Assembly: GCF_028372415.1 (NCBI RefSeq) | Contig: NC_092872.1 | Location: 265,509,008 to 265,573,007 of the forward strand | Length of the DNA stretch: 64,000 nucleotides | Direction of reading: 5' to 3' | Origin: Notamacropus eugenii | Taxonomy: Eukaryota > Chordata > Mammalia > Diprotodontia > Macropodidae | Shown: positions 1 to 10,597 of the stretch, one piece after another | Position numbering within the stretch: position 1 is the first letter of the stretch | Layout of the letters: every line of letters starts with the position of its first letter | Notes under the pieces: generated by a model | What the model was told of the DNA's origin: nothing | Database searches by the model: none | The model's input: only the letters and a program-made list of their open reading frames with translations | Program-made: the position numbers and the translations under genes

Positions 1-400
1 AGGAGGTAAATTCTATTATCATCCTCATTTTACAGTTGAGGAAACTGAGGCAGACAAAAATTAATTGATTTCCTCTGGGTCACATAAATTTCTGAGATGG
101 ATTTAAACTCAGATCTTCCTGACTCTGGGTGGGGAGGTAGGTGGTATCATGGATAAAGTGGTGGGCCTGGAGTCAGGAAGACTCATTTTCCTGAGTTCAA
201 ATCCATTCTCAAATACCCCTACGCATGTGACTTAGCCCTATTTGCCTCATCTATAAAATGAGCTGGAGAAGGAAATGGTAAACCACTCTAGTATTTTTTC
301 CAAGAAAACCCCAGTGGGGTAACAAAGAATTGCACATGACTGAAAAATGAACAACAACAACTTCCTGACTCTATCCACTGTGCCGTCTAGCTACCTATAG
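1..400 (-). repeat. MIR-type CORE-SINE, split by a younger SINE
   Basis: Antisense tRNA-derived SINE of the MIR type. The stretch CATTTTACAGTTGAGGAAAC is the reverse complement of the usual MIR GTTTCCTCATCTGTAAAATG segment. Its tRNA-like head reads on at 361-400 (CCACTGTGCCGTCTAGCTACC). The two halves join exactly once the inserted SINE at 127-360 is removed. Confidence 0.8.
127..360 (+). mobile_element. tRNA-derived SINE with BovB/RTE-like tail, inserted in a MIR SINE
   Basis: The head (GTAGGTGGTATCATGGATAA, then GGGCCTGGAGTCAGGAAGAC) is tRNA-like. The body has GAGCTGGAGAAGGAAATGG and the tail ends TGACTGAAAAATGAACAACAAC, shared with RTE-type LINEs. A perfect 12-bp target duplication CTTCCTGACTCT flanks it at 115-126 and 361-372. 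Probably moved by RTE machinery; this last point is known for the family, not shown here. Confidence 0.88.
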
Positions 401-514
401 ATTTAAAGCTGGAAGTCACTTTCAAATTCTAGTCCCAGGTCTGTACTTAGAAATGAGGGATACAGAGAATCCAATAGACTTAGCTGGATGACCACTTAAA
501 ACTAGTACTAAGTA

Positions 515-662
515 AAAGACCCATAATTTGAAACTTGATTTAAATCTGAGACTTTGCACAAGGCTTTTAATTACTCTGGACTTTAGTTTCCTCACCTATA
601 AATTGAGGGGCTTATACTGGATGAACCCTTCTAGTCCTTAACCTTGAATTCTTTGATTCCAA
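515..662 (+). repeat. MIR-type SINE fragment
   Basis: Sense MIR body with TTAGTTTCCTCACCTATAAA followed by the ACTGGATGAACCCTTCTAGTCC segment typical of the marsupial variant. The head is lost. Confidence 0.65.
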
Positions 663-984
663 CTCTATCATTCTCTCTCCCTCCTCCACCATATTGCCTC
701 TCTTATTATGATTCTAATTTAACTAATTCCAGATATACTTGAGATTATTAACTGAACAATTAATTCTTAGGAAAGATCTAGTCTAAACTATGTTATATTA
801 TTAATGGACACAGGAATATCAGTTAGCAGATTTAATTATTCATAAGCTCATCTTGGCATCTGCCCAGTGAGCTGTCAGTGGCATCATTTTGACAAATGAG
901 GTATGTTTTTATGCACTAGCCAGGGTGTACATTAGTGCTCAAGAAAGCAAAACTCATAAATTATGATTATAGACTTCTACTCCA
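663..984. other. Single-copy stretch, nothing recognised
   Basis: AT-rich DNA without a repeat signature, long open frame or structured motif that I can name. Confidence 0.4.
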
Positions 985-1485
985 ATAACTATAATGAAGT
1001 GCCTACTACGGGCAAGGCTCTGTACCGGCACTAGAAGTTTAAAGCAAAATCAAAATGAGTCCTACTTTGAATAGCTACTAAGAGATTGGAACAGACTTAC
1101 AGCTAAGGAATTTCTTGATAGTGTTGGGAGGAAGAGAGAAATCATGACAAAGACAGTCATGAGAGACTCCCCATATGGGGTGGCAACTGAACTGAGTCTT
1201 GAAGGAACCTGGTGATTCAAATGGACGGAGAGGAGAAGCAAATGCTGTTACCCAGACAAGCAGCAGTCTGTACATGGTGGAGGGGGGTGGAATGTGGGAT
1301 TCAGGAATTGGAAAATAGTCCAGTTTGGCTGAAACTTGGAGTGTGGGAAGAGGACCATTATGGAATAAGCCCAGAAAGGTAGGCTGGAGCCAGAATATTA
1401 AGGGTCTTCAATATCAAGCTGAGGGGGTTTTATTTTATCCCAATGGCAATAAGGAGCCTATTGAGTAGTGGACTTCACAACTTGA
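985..1485 (-). repeat. L2 LINE fragment, antisense
   Basis: Starts in the antisense L2 3' end (GCCTACTACGGGCAAGGCTC) and runs into TTGAAGGAACCTGG, CCAGTTTGGCTG and GGCAATAAGGAGCCTATTGA, which follow the order expected of L2 read backwards. No open frame remains. Confidence 0.7.
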
Positions 1486-1660
1486 GACCAGAGATTCAGA
1501 ACTGGAAGGTATCTTTAAGGTGACCCAGTTGAACCCATTCATTTTATAGTTGAGGAAACCGAGGCTCAGAAAGGCTAAATGATTTACCACAGGAAGTGGC
1601 TAAACCAGATTGGAACACATGATCTCCAAATCCAGCCCTCTTTCCACTTCAATTCTATTC
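1486..1660 (-). repeat. MIR-type SINE, antisense
   Basis: Contains CATTTTATAGTTGAGGAAAC, CGAGGCTCAGAAAGGCTAAA and GATCTCCAAATCCAGCCCTC in the order seen in antisense MIR copies. It separates two blocks of L2. Confidence 0.7.
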
Positions 1661-1709
1661 AATCTTATCTCCTTGGCCACAGTCCTTTGACTATGCTAAT
1701 ATCCAGAGT

Positions 1710-3535
1710 CATTTTAATCAGGAGGCATTTATTAAGTGTTTATTGAGTGCTAAAAATTAGGGATACAAAGAAAGGCAAAAATCAATATTTATCCTCATGT
1801 GGCATACATTCTAATGGTGGAGGAAATATGCAAATAACTAGATGTATAGGGTAGATGAAAGGGAATCAGAAAGCGAAAGGCATTGGCAGCAAGGGGAACA
1901 GGGAGAGGCCTCTGAGAGAAGGCAGATTTGAGATGGGACATGAAGAAAACCAGGGGAACTAAGAGACAGAGGCTAGGGACCAGAGCAGTACAGGCATGGG
2001 TGAACAGCCCATGTTATAAGGTACCAGAGTGGAATGAAAGATGGACTGCCGTGTTTCAGGAACCACCAGTGATCCAGGATGGTTGGATTATAGAGGATAT
2101 AGAGGGGATTACAGCATAAGAAGATTTGAAAGGAAGAAAGGACCAGGTTGTAAAATCTTTTAAATGCTTGAAGGTTTTTTTTAATTGATTCTGAAGGTAA
2201 TAGGGTGATATGGTTAGACCCATAATAAAAGTTACTTTGGCAGCTGAGGGGATAATGAGTTGGAATGTTGAGAGATATGAGGAAAGGAGGCCAGTTAGAA
2301 GGCCATCAAAATAATTCAAGTGAGAAATAATAAAGACCTGAACTTGGATTAAGGATGTATAAGTGGAAATAAAAGAGAACATTCAAGTGATGTTATGATG
2401 TAGAAATGACAAGACCTGGCAATAAGTTGAAAATGTAGGGTGAATGAGAGGAAGGAGATAAGGATGATAATGAGATTGTAAGCTTTGGCAACTAGGAAGA
2501 TGATGATGGTGTCCTTGACAATAATATGGGATCTTGGAATGAGGATGGTTTAGGGGAAAAGAGAGTAAGTTGAGTATGAAATACTTTAGGGAACAACAGT
2601 TTGAGGTGTCTGAGGCAGTTCGAAATACATGACTATAGGTCCAGAGACTACTAGGGCTGAATACAGATCTGGGACTCATTTGCATAAAGATGATGATTAA
2701 ACTCATAGGATCCCATGCTATCATTAAGTGAAAGAGTATAAAGCAAAAAGAGGTATGATATGGATGAAGAATCAGCAAAGGGGCCGTTGGAATTTAGTAA
2801 TAGAGCCGAGAGAGTAGTGCCATGAAAATCCAAAGAGGACAGAGTATCTAAGAGGAAAAGGTGATCAACAGTATCAAATGCTGCAGAAAGGTCAAGGAAG
2901 AACAGGATTTAGAAAATTCCAATGGATTTGATAACTGCGAGACCATTGGTAACTTTGAAGAGGGCAATCTCACTTAAATGATGAGGTCAGAAGCCAGTCT
3001 ACAGAGGCTTTAGAACAGAGTAAGCACACAGGAAGTAGAGGCACTGATTGTGGATGGCCTTTTCAAGTCTGGTCATGAAAGGAGGAAAATTGTGCTATAA
3101 CAGTAGGTGAATAGGATCAGGTGAGAGGTTTTGTTAAGGATGAGATTGACATGGACACATTTGTAGACATTGGAGAAAAGATAGAATAGATGGGGAGAAA
3201 TTGACAATAAGAGAAAGAATGGGGAAGATAGAGGGAACAATTTGATAACAGAAATCAGGAGGAGATAAGTTCAAGAAAACATATAGAGAGACTTGGCTTC
3301 GTAGGGGGAAAGGAAATATCATCATCTGAAACCAGAGTGAAAGAGGAGACAGTAGAGAAAGAGAAAGATGACTGAATGATGTGAGATGAAGAGGAGAGGA
3401 GAGGGCAAATTGTTCCAAATTTTTCAGTGAACTATGAAGCAAGATCCTCAACTGAGAGGATGAGAGGTCGGGGTACCATGGAAAGTTTGAGAAGAGACAA
3501 GAAGATATGGAAGTCATGGTGAAGAGTCAGACAGC
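1710..3535 (-). repeat. L2 LINE, antisense, with reverse transcriptase region
   Basis: About 1.8 kb of an L2-clade LINE read on the minus strand, from the 3' end (GGCATTTATTAAGTG at 1715) back through the polymerase domain. On the minus strand the palm motif reads HHLYANESQI near 2665-2699, where active L2 copies have HLYADDSQI, so both the second aspartate and its neighbour are changed. Further upstream the translated pieces match the AFDTVDH and GVPQG parts only loosely. The copy is broken by many stops and shifts and cannot be active. Its length is roughly half of a full L2. Confidence 0.78.
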
Positions 3536-3635
3536 GTATCAATTAGAGGAAAAGGAAACCTTGGCATTGCTTTAGTAGGGGCCCAGCTGAGATAAACTAA
3601 CATTAGTTTACACTGGATCATATGCTCTTTAAATA

Positions 3636-3785
3636 TCATATGGTCTCATTACCTCATTTTACATAAGGGAAATCTGAGGCCAGAAAGGTAAAGTGATTCA
3701 TCCAAGGTCATGCATATAGTAATTGTTTTGAGCTCAAAACCCAGGTATTTAACTCTAAATCTAACCTAACTGCCACTGTGTCACA
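3636..3785 (-). repeat. MIR-type SINE, antisense
   Basis: CCTCATTTTACATAAGGGAA, GTGATTCATCCAAGGTCATG and CCCAGGTATTTAACTCTAAA follow the antisense MIR order. Confidence 0.65.
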
Positions 3786-3867
3786 TTGCCCATCATTTTT
3801 ACCCCTTTTAATAATGAACCTGTCCTTCAAGTTCCCTTAAGGTCTGTGTATGCTATCATATAAACAT

Positions 3868-4095
3868 TTGTAATAATAATAATAGCTAGCATTTATATAG
3901 CACTTAAAGTTTTGCCAAGCACTTTACAGATACCTCATTTTCCCAACAACCCCCTGGTACCATTGTTATTACTTCCCTTTTACAGATGATGAAACTAAAG
4001 TAAAAAGCAGTGAAGGGTCACACAGCTAGGAAGTTTCTGTAGCAGGATTTTAGAACTAAAATCTTCCTGATTCCAGGTCCAGCATGCTATCAGCT
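3868..4095 (-). repeat. MIR-type SINE (marsupial form), antisense
   Basis: Near full length. Begins AATAATAGCTAGCATTTATA, then GCACTTTACAGATACCTCAT, TTTTACAGATGATGAAACTA and GGGTCACACAGCTAGGAAG. This 3' end differs from the eutherian MIR end and is common in marsupials. Confidence 0.78.
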
Positions 4096-4099
4096 ATGA

Positions 4100-4667
4100 G
4101 ACTATTTGAAATGATGCTTCCTTTTATATAACACAGGAAATAAGTCTTGGGCAGTTTGTGATCAAATAATTAAAATAGTTTACATAAAATGGACCACAGT
4201 AGAATTTCACAGTCATATGTAAACAGCCTACCCAGAAAGGTGGTGTTCAGTGTTCTTATGATTCTTCCTAAGCACTTAGCTATATAAATTCTCTTTAATC
4301 CTCCTTAGATTGACTAATTAACAAGCACTTAACTGTTCAAAGGCATGATTTCAACCCTGAATGCCTGTGACTTTCAGCCTTTGATGGATGCATGATAATC
4401 TCATTGAAGTGATCACTAGCCAAACATTCCTGCCCATGGTGAGCCTCCCAAGCCATCTGCATGTTCTCCTTCAAAGGCATCACAAAGGGCACACAAACTT
4501 CTTTCTCTTCAGCTCTTATTGCAGGAAAACCATTGGAGCACAATAATTGCCCATCTGTTCTGCCTTGCTCTCACTGCTGTACCACATCTCCCCTTATTCA
4601 GGTTGTACTTCTTTCTGACTTACTTGACAGTGTTTCCCTTGCATAATGCTCATGTATTAAAGGTTGC

Positions 4668-4670
<3 letters not shown>
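4100..4670. other. Single-copy stretch, nothing recognised
   Basis: No repeat or gene that I recognise. The region around 4330-4540 is compositionally even and could be old single-copy sequence. Confidence 0.4.

Positions 4671-4710
<40 letters not shown>
4671..4710. repeat. (AC)20 microsatellite
   Basis: Uninterrupted AC dinucleotides, likely polymorphic in length. Confidence 0.98.
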
Positions 4711-4714
<4 letters not shown>

Positions 4715-6531
4715 CCATGCCCTCTACATTGCCTTTAAACCTTTAGAGGTTGTTTTTCCCATGACTTTCCATGATAGGATAACTCTGGAAGAGTATTTTT
4801 GCAAAAACAAAACCAAACCATAAGCCTTTGTTTCAGGTAGAACTTCAGGATCACCAATGTGACAACTGTAAAGGTTCAAGAGACATAGCTTCTGAATAAT
4901 TTAATCATCTTATTAATAAAGCCAGCATGTTATTGATTTTAAAAAATGGTCATTTGGCCATCTCTGTTAGACCAAAGGCTCATTATGGTGTTGGGCTCAG
5001 TTTATATGCCTTTCTAAGAGTAACTGTTCCTGAGGGGTGCCTAATCAGTTCTGATTGGTTAACACAATGGAAAGTGGGATATATTGGGGTACGATGATTT
5101 AGGTCACCCAAATCTTGGTCAAAGAGACATCAGTTTCCATATTACCTGTATTGGTAATGGGGATAATCAACATTTTCCCAGACCTGTCTGAGCAAACACA
5201 ATGAGCAGGAATATATTTATTCGGAAAAAAAACTTAGAATTTATTTTACTGCCTGATTAGATCTTGACTTGGGTTAATCTCAAAGAGAGATTTCCCACAC
5301 TGGTTGGTTTCTGGATGAGGAACAAGAAAAGGAGAAAAAACCTTGGTCCTAAATTTAATAATTAGCTATTAAATATAAAAGATAAATATTCATTTCTCAT
5401 ACTAAAAGCATAGAGAAATGTCTCAAGGACTGTCCAGACCATTATAGTTCTGGTTAATCCTGGATGCAACTCATCATCCATCTATCTCCCTGACTCACTG
5501 ATATCAATGCACTGATAGACCAACCATACGAATAACCCATCCAAATGCTAGCCTAGTATCAATAGGCTATCTTGTATATTGTACATAGGATAGTAGGAAA
5601 GGAACAAGCTCTAAATACTAGCTATTATTAGTTAGTGTTCTTGAACATCAAAAAACAGTTACTGACTTGAGAGGGCTTATAACCTTCTCAACAATTCAAA
5701 AAAATAAGTCTGCCCTTCCATCAAAAATATCTTAGAATTGGTTCCCATTTCTTCCTAGCTATCTTGTCTTAAAAGCCAATTTAACTTCTTACTGTCCTTT
5801 GAAGTTGATACAAAAGTCATTATGTAGAGATCAGCTTTATTAGTATTGAATTTCTATCATGCATTTCTGTTTGGGATTCAAGTCTATTCAAGTCTACCCT
5901 GAACCATACTTTCTATTACTGTTAGAAAAGTTGCAGGGCCTTTTTAGCCTTATTGAATGGTAGCTCTAAGACTATGAACAATCCAAATATCCCAAGGAAT
6001 GAGCTCTTAATCTGAGATAGGAGGGGGAAACAGAAGAAATACAAAGATCAGCCTAGCTAATGCTTTCTAAAACTCAAGAATCCCTAAAAAATTTATTTTA
6101 TCTTAGCTATCAACTGAGTATCTTTTACAGGTCTATTTGAAGCTTTTCATGTTGTGGAGATAACATTTGGTTATCAAGGGCTGTGCCAATGGATCTAAGC
6201 CTCTAACATTGATGACCAAGCTGAAAGGCTTTGAATATGGGCATAACCATGGGTTTGCCATGAAAGAACCTGACTTTCTAATTATGCAGAAACTTATCTC
6301 TCAATAGCTGGACACGGAGTGATGGAATTTTACTTCACAGAAATTTACAATTTAGTCCATTTGCCAAGTCCTAGAGGACCTACAATCTGATTCTTTGGAA
6401 GGAGTATCCATACTGACAAAGGTCACAAATACTTGAAGCATGAATTAGATCCATTCCCATGAAAGTTTCCTAAAGCTAACCTCTCCTAGCCATTCTCAAC
6501 TTGCCCTAATTTTTCTCTTTAAGTGAGTACA
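4711..6531. other. 1.8-kb stretch without recognised genes or repeats
   Basis: No open frame of note and no SINE or LINE landmark that I could place. This is one of the longer repeat-poor parts of the window. Confidence 0.45.
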
Positions 6532-6945
6532 TCTAGCAGCACGTAGAACTAACTCTGGAAAGAGATAACCTGAGTTAAAATCTCATCTCTGAGGCTTACT
6601 AGCTGAATGACCTTGGGCAAATCATTTCATCTTTTGGAGCCTCCTTCGTCCATAACATTAAAGGAATGGGACCAGATGGCCTCTTTGGTCCCATCTAGAT
6701 TTAGAGGAAATTTTCCTAACTCGGGATCTGTGAATTTGTTTTTCTTTAAATATATATTCTGATCACTATATCTCAATATAGTTGGTTTCCTTTGGAATGC
6801 TATGTATTATATTTTATACATTTAAAAACATGATTCTAAGAAAGTGTCCGTAGGGTTCATCAGAGTGACTTCCAAAAGTGTCCATGACTCAAAAAAAGGT
6901 TAACAATGCTCATCGAAGATTTATGATCCTATAATCTGCTCTCTG
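6532..6945 (+). repeat. MIR-type SINE, split by a MITE
   Basis: Sense MIR with CTTACTAGCTGAATGACCTT and GGCAAATCATTTCATC, then GGTCCCATCTAGATTTAG at the break. It resumes after the MITE as AGATTTATGATCCTATAATC at 6917, which matches the end of the marsupial MIR form. Confidence 0.7.
6705..6916 (+). mobile_element. hAT-type MITE, copy A
   Basis: About 210 bp. Landmarks shared with three other copies here: GATCTGTGAATTTG, CTCAATATAGTTGGTTTCC, TTTTATACATTTAAAAACAT, TTCATCAGAGTGACTTCC and AAAAAGGTTAAC at the end. The ends are weak inverted repeats. Flanks AGATTTAG (6697-6704) and AGATTTAT (6917-6924) look like an 8-bp duplication with one change. No coding capacity. Confidence 0.72.
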
Positions 6946-7002
6946 CCAATAAATTCATCATTCCCCAGAAACATACTTTCTCATGGAGATCAAAGTAAAA
7001 TG

Positions 7003-7609
7003 TGTTGGGATTGGAAGCTCAATTCCGTGTGGACGGTCTCGGGCGGGTAAAAGTGGGACTTCTAAATCTTAGAGCCTTACGAGGCCCTCCATGAACAACG
7101 GGGGTTCGAGAAGGTCAGACTGAGCTAGCTCGGCTAGCTCGGGTATTTCCGCCTTTCCCTGGGAGATACGTGATGGGTGGAGTCTCCCTGCCCTCGAGAT
7201 TGTCCCGGATTGGAGCACACCTAGTTACCTAACAGCACGGTATTGAGATGCAAACTGTGTGGCTGAAGGTTAAGTAGGATTGAGGAAGCCTGAAAGCTCT
7301 CTTAGCACGTGAGGAGCCAAGAGGACAGTAGGCTCCGCTTTCCTTCTTTCCTCTCTCCCCTCCCCCTCTCTCCCCGCTTGTACTTCTACTTCCAATCCTT
7401 TAAGATCTTAGCCTCCTTAGGAAATCTCCCCCTCTTCCTCCTAAGGAAGACCTCCCTGCACTTGTAACTAGACCCTGTAATAAAGCTCAACCCTTGTTCG
7501 ACTCTGGAACATCCTTTCTCTCATATGTGCATCCGGCGTGGCCAGCCGAAGACCTTGGAGGTGAGGTAAGAAAGACTCGGGTAGCCCACACAGGCCTCTA
7601 GGCCTGGCA
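7003..7609 (+). mobile_element. Solo LTR of an endogenous retrovirus, probably class II (beta-like)
   Basis: A 607-bp LTR starting TGTTGGGATTGG and ending CTGGCA, so it has the TG...CA ends expected. A perfect 6-bp duplication AAAATG lies at 6997-7002 and 7610-7615; 6 bp is usual for class II (ERVK-like) elements. A poly(A) signal AATAAA is at 7479-7484. The LTR is much richer in CpG and GC than its surroundings. No internal viral sequence lies on either side, so this is a solo LTR left by recombination between two LTRs. The perfect flanks and high CpG suggest a fairly recent insertion. It is a fossil without genes. Confidence 0.85.
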
Positions 7610-7615
7610 AAAATG

Positions 7616-8157
7616 AATTTCTTTTTTGAGTCATATGTCTCAAAACCTTAAAATAGTCTCCCATTCCCTATACACCAAGTACACATGTATCAGGGTCATT
7701 TCCATAGTGCAACAGATGTTAGATGTGGAACCAATATTGATCCCTTGAATTTTCATTGGTTTCAATAAAACTCTTGTCAATGTTTATATCCCAACCAGAG
7801 TCACTGCAGTGATCTCCTCTGTCTGATGACATTTGGGAAAGGAACTGATGCCATCTATCATCTGGTCTCAGACAGAAAGGTGGTATCAATGTCAAAGCAG
7901 AGGAAAGAAGGTAAGTACAGTTCAGAAAATAGATAAGTATGCAATGAACCTAATGAGAGCAAAATGTAGGGAGAAATAAAGCCAAATGTTAAAGGAAAAG
8001 ACATGGCAAAATTTAAATTTCTCTTCCAATTTTTCACAGATGGCATTTCCAATCACCTCCATCCCTATGAAGACAGCTAAATGTATCATTCAGGATAGCA
8101 AGTGACTTCATTGAATTTGGCTGATTTTATTGAATGTATTATAAACCAGTCAATAAT
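7616..8157. other. Single-copy stretch, nothing recognised
   Basis: No repeat landmark or plausible gene seen. Confidence 0.4.
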
Positions 8158-8395
8158 AAACTACTTTTATCAAGGTAATGCAATAAATACTAGTGGATCA
8201 GCTCTATCCAAATGAAATGTCCAAATCAAATGAGTTCTTATATATTAAATTATTGCACTGATTACTAAGCAACCACTAAAAAAACTACTGTTATGCTAAT
8301 ACCAAAATATTAGTGGGTCAGCCCAGTCAAAATGTCCAAAACCGTTCAGTATATGGCAACACACTAAATTTTGGTTTAATTAGACACATGTTTCT
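8158..8395 (+). repeat. Two-copy divergent tandem duplication, period about 124 bp
   Basis: Unit 1 starts AAACTACTTTTAT at 8158 and unit 2 AAACTACTGTTAT at 8282. Both then hold TAGTGG(A/G)TCAGC and AATGTCCAAA in the same order and end in similar TATAT...TAAATT text. Divergence is substantial, so the duplication is old. Confidence 0.6.
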
Positions 8396-8424
8396 GAAGT
8401 GATTTCTCTGATTAAGTTATTGAA

Positions 8425-8580
8425 GATACAAAGATGAAATAAGAAAAAATTCCTGTGCTCAGGTAGCTTACTTTCTGGCACAGGCATAAAGCAGACAAAT
8501 TAACTATAACACAAAGCAAGATATGTCAGAGATGGGACTTCAAACCAGGTCTTCCTGGCTCTGAGACTTACTCTTAAAGA
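8425..8580 (-). repeat. L2 3'-end fragment joined to a SINE remnant
   Basis: GATACAAAGATGAAATAAG and CCTGTGCTCAGGTAGCTTAC fit the antisense L2 3' end. From about 8525, AGATGGGACTTCAAACCAGG and TCTTCCTGGCTCTGAG fit an antisense MIR head. Confidence 0.5.
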
Positions 8581-8704
8581 ATATAAATTACAATACAAAA
8601 GAAAAGAAAACAGTAGTGGGACACAATAATACAACAGCTGTAACAATGAAGAATACAATTATCTGATAAATGATATAATACAATGATTAATATCAATATC
8701 CTTA

Positions 8705-9255
8705 TCGACAAGCATGCATTAAGTAGCTACTATGTTCCAGGCACTCTGCTAAGTGTTAAGGATACAAAGAGAGGGAAAAGAAAGACTGGCCCTGTCCTCA
8801 AAATGTTCACAGTCTAATGAAGGAGATAACATGCAAAGAATTATATAGATACAAGAGAAATATAATGTAAATGGGAGATAAATCTTAGAAGGAAGACACT
8901 GACAGTAGGGGATCTCAGAATAGTTTTTACAGAAGGTAGAATTTGAGCCAAGTCTTTAAGGAAGTCAGGAAAGCCAGGAGATAATGAATGGGAGTATTCC
9001 AGGCAGAGGGAATGGCCAGTAGAAAGGCATGGAGTGAGGAGGTTGAGTGGCAGCTTTGTGAAGATAAGTGACTTTGGATTGTACATGGTGCAATTTAGTG
9101 TAGATTACATGGGTGGAGTAAAGCATAAAAAAGCATAAAAAGGCTAGAAAAAGACTAGGAAGAGACCAGGCTATGAAGGGTTTTAAAAGCCAAAGAGAGG
9201 ATTTTATTTTAATTTTATCTTCTAGGTAATCATGAGTCATTGAATTTTATTGAGA
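8705..9255 (-). repeat. L2 LINE fragment, antisense
   Basis: GCATTAAGTAGCTACTATG, TCCAGGCACTCTGCTAAG, TTCCAGGCAGAGGGAATGG and AGACCAGGCTATGAAGGG are in the order expected for about 550 bp of L2 3' sequence read backwards. Confidence 0.78.

Positions 9256-9312
<57 letters not shown>
9256..9312. repeat. (ATG)19 microsatellite
   Basis: Pure ATG/GAT trinucleotides between an L2 end and a SINE. Confidence 0.98.
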
Positions 9313-9640
9313 GTGATTAATATTTACATAGTGTTTTAAGATTTGAAAATTGCTTTATATAACATCATCTCATTTGATATTAATAATAAAGCAATGAAAT
9401 GGATATTATCCCTATTTTTTCCTAGACTTGCAATTTCATTTATGAAAATTTTTGGAGAAAAATTCTCTCCATCTAGACAGATGAGTAGCTGTTACCATAG
9501 TTATTCATCAATTTCTCATATCAGGGAGTTGCCAAGAGCACAGAGACATTGATGGACTGGCCCAGGGTCACAGTGCCAATATGTGTCAGAGGTAGGACCT
9601 TCTAGGTCTTCCTGCCTCCTCTTTGTGCTTTACATCATGA
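9313..9640 (-). repeat. MIR-type SINE, antisense, with about 115 bp of foreign or eroded sequence inside
   Basis: TTAATATTTACATAGTGTTT and CATCATCTCATTTGATATTA at the left, GGCCCAGGGTCACAGTGCC and TCTAGGTCTTCCTGCC at the right, in the order of the marsupial MIR form. The middle (about 9420-9535) does not match. Confidence 0.65.
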
Positions 9641-9671
9641 TGCCTCTCATCATCAGTAAAAAAAAAAATTT

Positions 9672-9810
9672 TTAACCTTCATAAAATGGGAATAATAATA
9701 GCATCCACCTCCCAGGGTTGTTGTTAGGATCAAATGAGATAATATATGCAAAGCACTTTGTAAATCTTAGATCACTATGGAAGCACTAGCCAACGTCATT
9801 ATTGCTATTT
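9672..9810 (+). repeat. MIR-type SINE, 3' half
   Basis: CATAAAATGGGAATAATAAT, CCTCCCAGGGTTGTTGTTAG and AATGAGATAATATATGCAAA are the sense MIR core and 3' end. Confidence 0.75.
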
Positions 9811-10499
9811 GGGGAAGCCTAGGTAAACTATCCTGTTGTATTAACATGGCTAATATACTCTTTCTGGGAAAACTTGGACTAGCTGCCTTACAAAGGGAAC
9901 TAAGGTACTAAAGACCCTAGGAAGAAATACAACTTCTAGGGTACTTAGTGACTTGAGCATAAGCCTGTTTCCACTCTTAGGATTACAATAGGTTTGCCAA
10001 GGTAGTTCCACTATTGAAATCTAGGAAGGTCACAGTTCATCCTTAGTTCTACCCATACACATATTCAATGCTCAATAAAAAATATGCATTTCATTTTTAT
10101 TTCCTTTCAGCACAAAGAAAATGAGGCACGACCATTTGAGTCTCTCAGAGAAGAGCATTTGCATGATAAAGCCAGCTCCCTGTCATTCACTTTGCTGACT
10201 TACCATCCTTCCTCACCACCCCAGGATTTTAATTGTACCTCACTTTCATTCACAATGAAAATTGGCTAGAAATCAACCAGTGGTTATTAAGATTTGCCAT
10301 TAAGTTGGGCCTCCTTGAATAAATGTATCTTCCTTACAAGCTAGTGGCAGGTGACCCTTTCTTTTAGCAGTTGGCAGAATCAGGAGGAGAGGATACCCAA
10401 TTAATTAGTCTTTGAAAACTATTGAAAGAGAAAATGAAAAAAGAGCTGCCAAGTATTTCTTCCTGGGTATTTTTCTAGTTTGAGAGGCATCAGAATGCA
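9811..10499. other. Single-copy block, possible non-coding regulatory sequence around 10.08-10.33 kb
   Basis: No repeat seen. An exact POU-type octamer ATTTGCAT lies at 10157-10164. A 61-codon frame at 10084 has no features of a protein. Function is only a possibility. Confidence 0.35.
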
Positions 10500-10597
10500 A
10501 AACATTAAGAGCAGCCATTGGAAGCAAAAGAAACTAGGTTGCAGTCCCATTTCTAACACACTCTGGTTGTGTGACTATGGGCAGTTAGCAAAGTACA
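10500..10597 (+). repeat. MIR-type SINE head fragment
   Basis: TTGGAAGCAAAAGAAACTAG, then CTCTGGTTGTGTGACTATGG and GGCAGTTAGCAAAGTAC resemble the first half of a sense MIR. Confidence 0.5.

Noticed and set aside
2383-2778. 131-codon minus-strand frame
   Set aside because: A surviving frame of a decayed L2, not a host gene.
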